DNA of 64,000 bases, from the NCBI GenBank assembly GCA_017635395.1, contig JAGBLN010000015.1, forward strand, positions 1 through 64,000, read 5' to 3'. Below the pieces are notes generated by a model that saw only the letters and a list, made by a program, of their open reading frames with translations, did not search any database and was not told the DNA's origin. The first letter of the stretch is position 1. Every line of letters begins with the position of its first letter. The translations under genes and the position numbers were made by a program. Positions 61,709 through 64,000 of the stretch are shown piece by piece. This DNA comes from Lachnospiraceae bacterium. GTDB lineage: Bacteria; Bacillota; Clostridia; Lachnospirales; Lachnospiraceae.

Positions 61709-62650
61709 ATGGAATTTTTAGCAGGAGCAGGCGTATTCGTATTATTTTTTCTTTTCATTTTTTTACTGATAATAATAGTACCCTGCATTCAGATCGTACC
61801 GCAGGCTAATGCGTATGTTGTGGAGAGACTTGGTACATACCTTACCACATGGCACACTGGTCTTCATTTTAAACTGCCCATCGTGGACAGGGTAGCAAAG
61901 AGAGTTGATCTCAAGGAGCAGGTTTATGATTTCCCGCCCCAGCCGGTTATCACAAAGGATAACGTTACCATGCGTATCGACACCATCGTATTTTTCCAGA
62001 TAACCGATCCCAAGCTTTACGCATACGGCGTGGCAAATCCCATCATGGCTATCGAGAACCTGACAGCTACTACGCTACGTAACATCATCGGTGACCTGGA
62101 TTTCGACTCCACTCTTACCAGCCGTGAGATCATCAATACCAAGATGCGTTCATCTGTCGATCTTGCTACCGATCCCTGGGGCATCAAGGTAAACCGTGTT
62201 GAGCTTAAGAACATCATCGCTCCTACCGAGATCCAGAACGCAATGGAAAAGCAGATGAAGGCAGAGCGAGAGAGAAGAGAAGCTGTCACCAGAGCAGAAG
62301 GTGAGAAGAAGTCATCCATCCTTGTTGCAGAAGGTAAGAAGGAATCTGCGATCCTTAACGCTCAGGCTGAAAAGGAAGCTCAGATCCTTAAGGCTGAGGC
62401 TCAGAAGGAAGCACTTCTCCGTCAGGCAGAAGGTCAGGCAGAAGCTATCCGTAAGGTGCAGGAAGCTACAGCAGACGGTATCAGGATGCTGAGAGAAGCC
62501 GGTGCCGATGAAAGCGTGCTTCAGCTTAAGTCACTGGAAACACTGGGCCAGATGGCAAACGGACAGGCTACAAAGATAATCATACCTTCGGATCTGCAGG
62601 GTATAGCAGGTCTGGCTACCACATTCAAGGAAGTAGTCAAGGATAAATAA
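61709..62650 (+). CDS. SPFH/Band 7 (stomatin, QmcA-like) protein
   Basis: This 313-residue protein has one N-terminal helix (about residues 5-28), an SPFH domain (IVPQANAYVVERLGTYLTTWHTGLHF in adjoining parts, VDLKEQVYDFPPQPVITKDNV, GDLDFDSTLTSREIIN) and a long Ala/Glu coiled coil (about 165-265) with units of about 8-11 residues such as KKESAILNAQAEKEAQILKA. It forms large membrane rings that organise lipid domains or hold proteases. GGGAGGGA precedes ATG. Its neighbour NfeD is the expected partner. Confidence 0.95.
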   Translation: MEFLAGAGVFVLFFLFIFLLIIIVPCIQIVPQANAYVVERLGTYLTTWHTGLHFKLPIVDRVAKRVDLKEQVYDFPPQPVITKDNVTMRIDTIVFFQITDPKLYAYGVANPIMAIENLTATTLRNIIGDLDFDSTLTSREIINTKMRSSVDLATDPWGIKVNRVELKNIIAPTEIQNAMEKQMKAERERREAVTRAEGEKKSSILVAEGKKESAILNAQAEKEAQILKAEAQKEALLRQAEGQAEAIRKVQEATADGIRMLREAGADESVLQLKSLETLGQMANGQATKIIIPSDLQGIAGLATTFKEVVKDK

Positions 62651-62706
62651 TAACAGAATGCCCTGTGGTAACGGGCATATCGAATAATAAACAGTTGGAG
62701 GCAGTC

Positions 62707-63699
62707 ATGAATTTAAAGGGACGTCATTTCCTGACATTAAAGGATTTTTCGGCAGAAGAGATAATGTATCTGGTGGATCTGGCAGCAGAGCTCAAGAGAA
62801 AGAAAAAAGAGGGTATCCCCGTGGATGTTCTCAGAGGAAAGAATATCGCTCTTATCTTTGAAAAGACCAGCACCCGTACTCGCTGTTCCTTTGAAGTGGC
62901 TGCGCACGATCTGGGAATGGGCACCACCTATCTCAATCCCCAGGCCTCCCAGATAGGCAAAAAGGAAAGCATCGCTGATACGGCCAGAGTACTTGGAAGC
63001 ATGTTTGAGGGTATAGAGTACCGTGGCTTTGGCCAGGAGATAGTGGAAGAGCTGGCAAAATATGCAGGTGTTCCCATCTGGAACGGACTTACCAACGAGT
63101 ACCATCCTACCCAGATGCTGGCAGATCTTCTCACCATCCGTGAAGTATTCGGTGAGCATAAGGGCTTAAAGCTCTGCTATATGGGTGATGCCCGTTACAA
63201 TACAGGCAATTCACTCATGATACTCTGCAGCAAGATGGGAATGCATTTTGCGGTAGGCGCACCGGAGAAATATTTTCCCAATGATGAGCTTGTAGCCCAG
63301 TGCAGGGAATGGGCAAGGGAAAGCGGCGGATCCGTATCCCTTTGCACCGATCCCAAAGAAGCAGCTAAGGATGCTGATGTCGTATACACCGATGTGTGGG
63401 TATCTATGGGTGAGCCGGATGAAATCTGGGCAGAGCGTATAGAAGATCTCACTCCTTACAGGGTGACTTCCGAGCTTATGGCGTGTGCAAAGGATAAGGC
63501 AATCTTTCTTCACTGCCTGCCCGCATTCCATGATCTGGGAACAGAGACCGGCCGCATAATACATGAGAAGTTTGATCTGGATGAAATGGAAGTTACGGAT
63601 GAGGTATTTAAGAGCAGTCAGTCGGAAGTATTCCGCGAGGCAGAGAACCGCATGCATACGATAAAGGCTGTGATGGCAGCTACACTGGGTGCTTTCTGA
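62707..63699 (+). CDS. argF: Ornithine carbamoyltransferase
   Basis: Started at ATG 62707 after TTGGAGG, this gives 330 residues; the frame opens further upstream without a ribosome binding site. It joins carbamoyl phosphate to ornithine, giving citrulline. Carbamoyl-phosphate motif STRTR (55-59), EYHPTQMLAD, ornithine loop DVWVSMGEPDE and FLHCLPAFHD. The SMG loop favours ornithine over putrescine, so it is not a putrescine carbamoyltransferase despite the near polyamine genes. It follows the SPFH gene by 56 bp. Confidence 0.96.
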   Translation: MNLKGRHFLTLKDFSAEEIMYLVDLAAELKRKKKEGIPVDVLRGKNIALIFEKTSTRTRCSFEVAAHDLGMGTTYLNPQASQIGKKESIADTARVLGSMFEGIEYRGFGQEIVEELAKYAGVPIWNGLTNEYHPTQMLADLLTIREVFGEHKGLKLCYMGDARYNTGNSLMILCSKMGMHFAVGAPEKYFPNDELVAQCREWARESGGSVSLCTDPKEAAKDADVVYTDVWVSMGEPDEIWAERIEDLTPYRVTSELMACAKDKAIFLHCLPAFHDLGTETGRIIHEKFDLDEMEVTDEVFKSSQSEVFREAENRMHTIKAVMAATLGAF

Positions 63700-63700
63700 T

Positions 63701-64000
63701 ATGGCACCGAGAGTCAGTTTAAAAGCAGATATACTGAGGAAACTCAGAAATACCAGAGTTCACGTATCCGGACAGGAGCTCTGCGATGAGCTTGGTGTGT
63801 CCCGTACTGCCGTATGGAAAGTGATCAAGCAGCTTGAAGAGGAAGGCTACGATATCGAGGCAGTGACAAATAAGGGATATCTTCTGCTGGGGTATCCGGA
63901 GATACTTTCCGGCAGTGAGCTTATGAGCCGCATGAATACAATGTGGGCCGGGAAGAAGGTTTATTTCCATAAAGAGACCGAGTCCACCAATGAGGATGCA
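63701..64000 (+). CDS. birA: Biotin ligase/repressor BirA (3' end outside window)
   Basis: ATG 63701 lies two bases after the argF stop; the frame is open to the window end (100 residues seen). Residues 5-65 form the helix-turn-helix typical of BirA (LCDELGVSRTAVWKVIKQLEEEGYDIEAVTNKGYLL in adjoining parts), and the catalytic domain begins with HKETESTNEDA, where STN is the biotin-ligase signature. BirA joins biotin to carboxylases and represses biotin genes. It is probably co-transcribed with argF. Confidence 0.93.
   Translation, partial: MAPRVSLKADILRKLRNTRVHVSGQELCDELGVSRTAVWKVIKQLEEEGYDIEAVTNKGYLLLGYPEILSGSELMSRMNTMWAGKKVYFHKETESTNEDA

Noticed and set aside
62707..63699. Putrescine carbamoyltransferase, given the near polyamine operon
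   Set aside because: The DVWVSMG loop is that of ornithine carbamoyltransferase.
1..64000. CRISPR arrays, insertion sequences, tRNA and rRNA genes, prophage
   Set aside because: None seen by eye on either strand; a tool-based scan (tRNAscan, CRISPR finder) could still reveal small ones.

Overview
This 64-kb window looks like chromosome of a Lachnospiraceae-type (Clostridia) gut or rumen anaerobe. The clues are strong Shine-Dalgarno sequences, extended -10 (TG-N-TATAAT) promoters, intermediate G+C, a carboxyspermidine-type polyamine operon, a membrane-anchored GH9 cellulase, a type-2 isoleucyl-tRNA synthetase and many lineage-style hypothetical proteins. I saw no rRNA, tRNA, insertion sequence or CRISPR array. 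Genus cannot be fixed from the sequence alone; a Butyrivibrio-like organism is a guess.

Layout. 1-11 kb: tail of an MgtC-family protein, a DUF4870-like protein, an ABC-2 export cassette with a secreted-domain partner, a lipoprotein, a Uma2 protein on the other strand, then a MoxR cassette whose first protein carries 25 Gln-Asn-Gly units. 11-19 kb: carB, rlmH and a four-gene membrane-protein operon. 19-21.6 kb: a cytoplasmic GH5 enzyme and a fused Memo-AMMECR1 protein. 21.7-25.7 kb (minus strand): a DHH phosphoesterase with a PGDY-motif tail, followed by a TIR-transmembrane-propeller protein. 25.9-34.1 kb: the GH9 cellulase, then an operon of a JetD-like (DUF2220) protein, a patatin and HypF. 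34.1-34.6 kb: a scar of two broken genes.

34.5-41.3 kb is the most unusual region. A LytTR response regulator and a GHKL histidine kinase (AgrA/AgrC-like, with no AgrB/AgrD seen) sit beside two promoters of matching design. Each has a pair of 9-bp direct repeats (consensus TTTCACTAC) 21 bp apart, then a YTGTTT -35 box, 17 bp and a -10 box. One promoter would start transcription almost exactly at a 259-bp rod-like inverted repeat upstream of the regulator gene, probably a structured RNA. The other drives a FliD-like gene, followed by two further proteins of unknown function. I read this as a candidate undescribed regulon: kinase/regulator, structured RNA and a FliD-like gene set. A PseC-like aminotransferase lies just downstream.

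41-52.6 kb: pseC-like gene, ileS, a DUF4230 protein with a long coiled-coil protein, an XRE-cupin regulator, murA under a consensus promoter and an HD-GYP phosphodiesterase. 52.8-61.1 kb: a lipoprotein, two paralogous zinc-ribbon proteins, and the polyamine operon speA-speE-CASDH-nspC-aguA, which lacks an adjacent aguB. 61-64 kb: NfeD and SPFH membrane proteins, argF, and the start of birA.

Start codons were moved to the best ribosome binding site where needed. All family names come from reading the translations; no database search was run.
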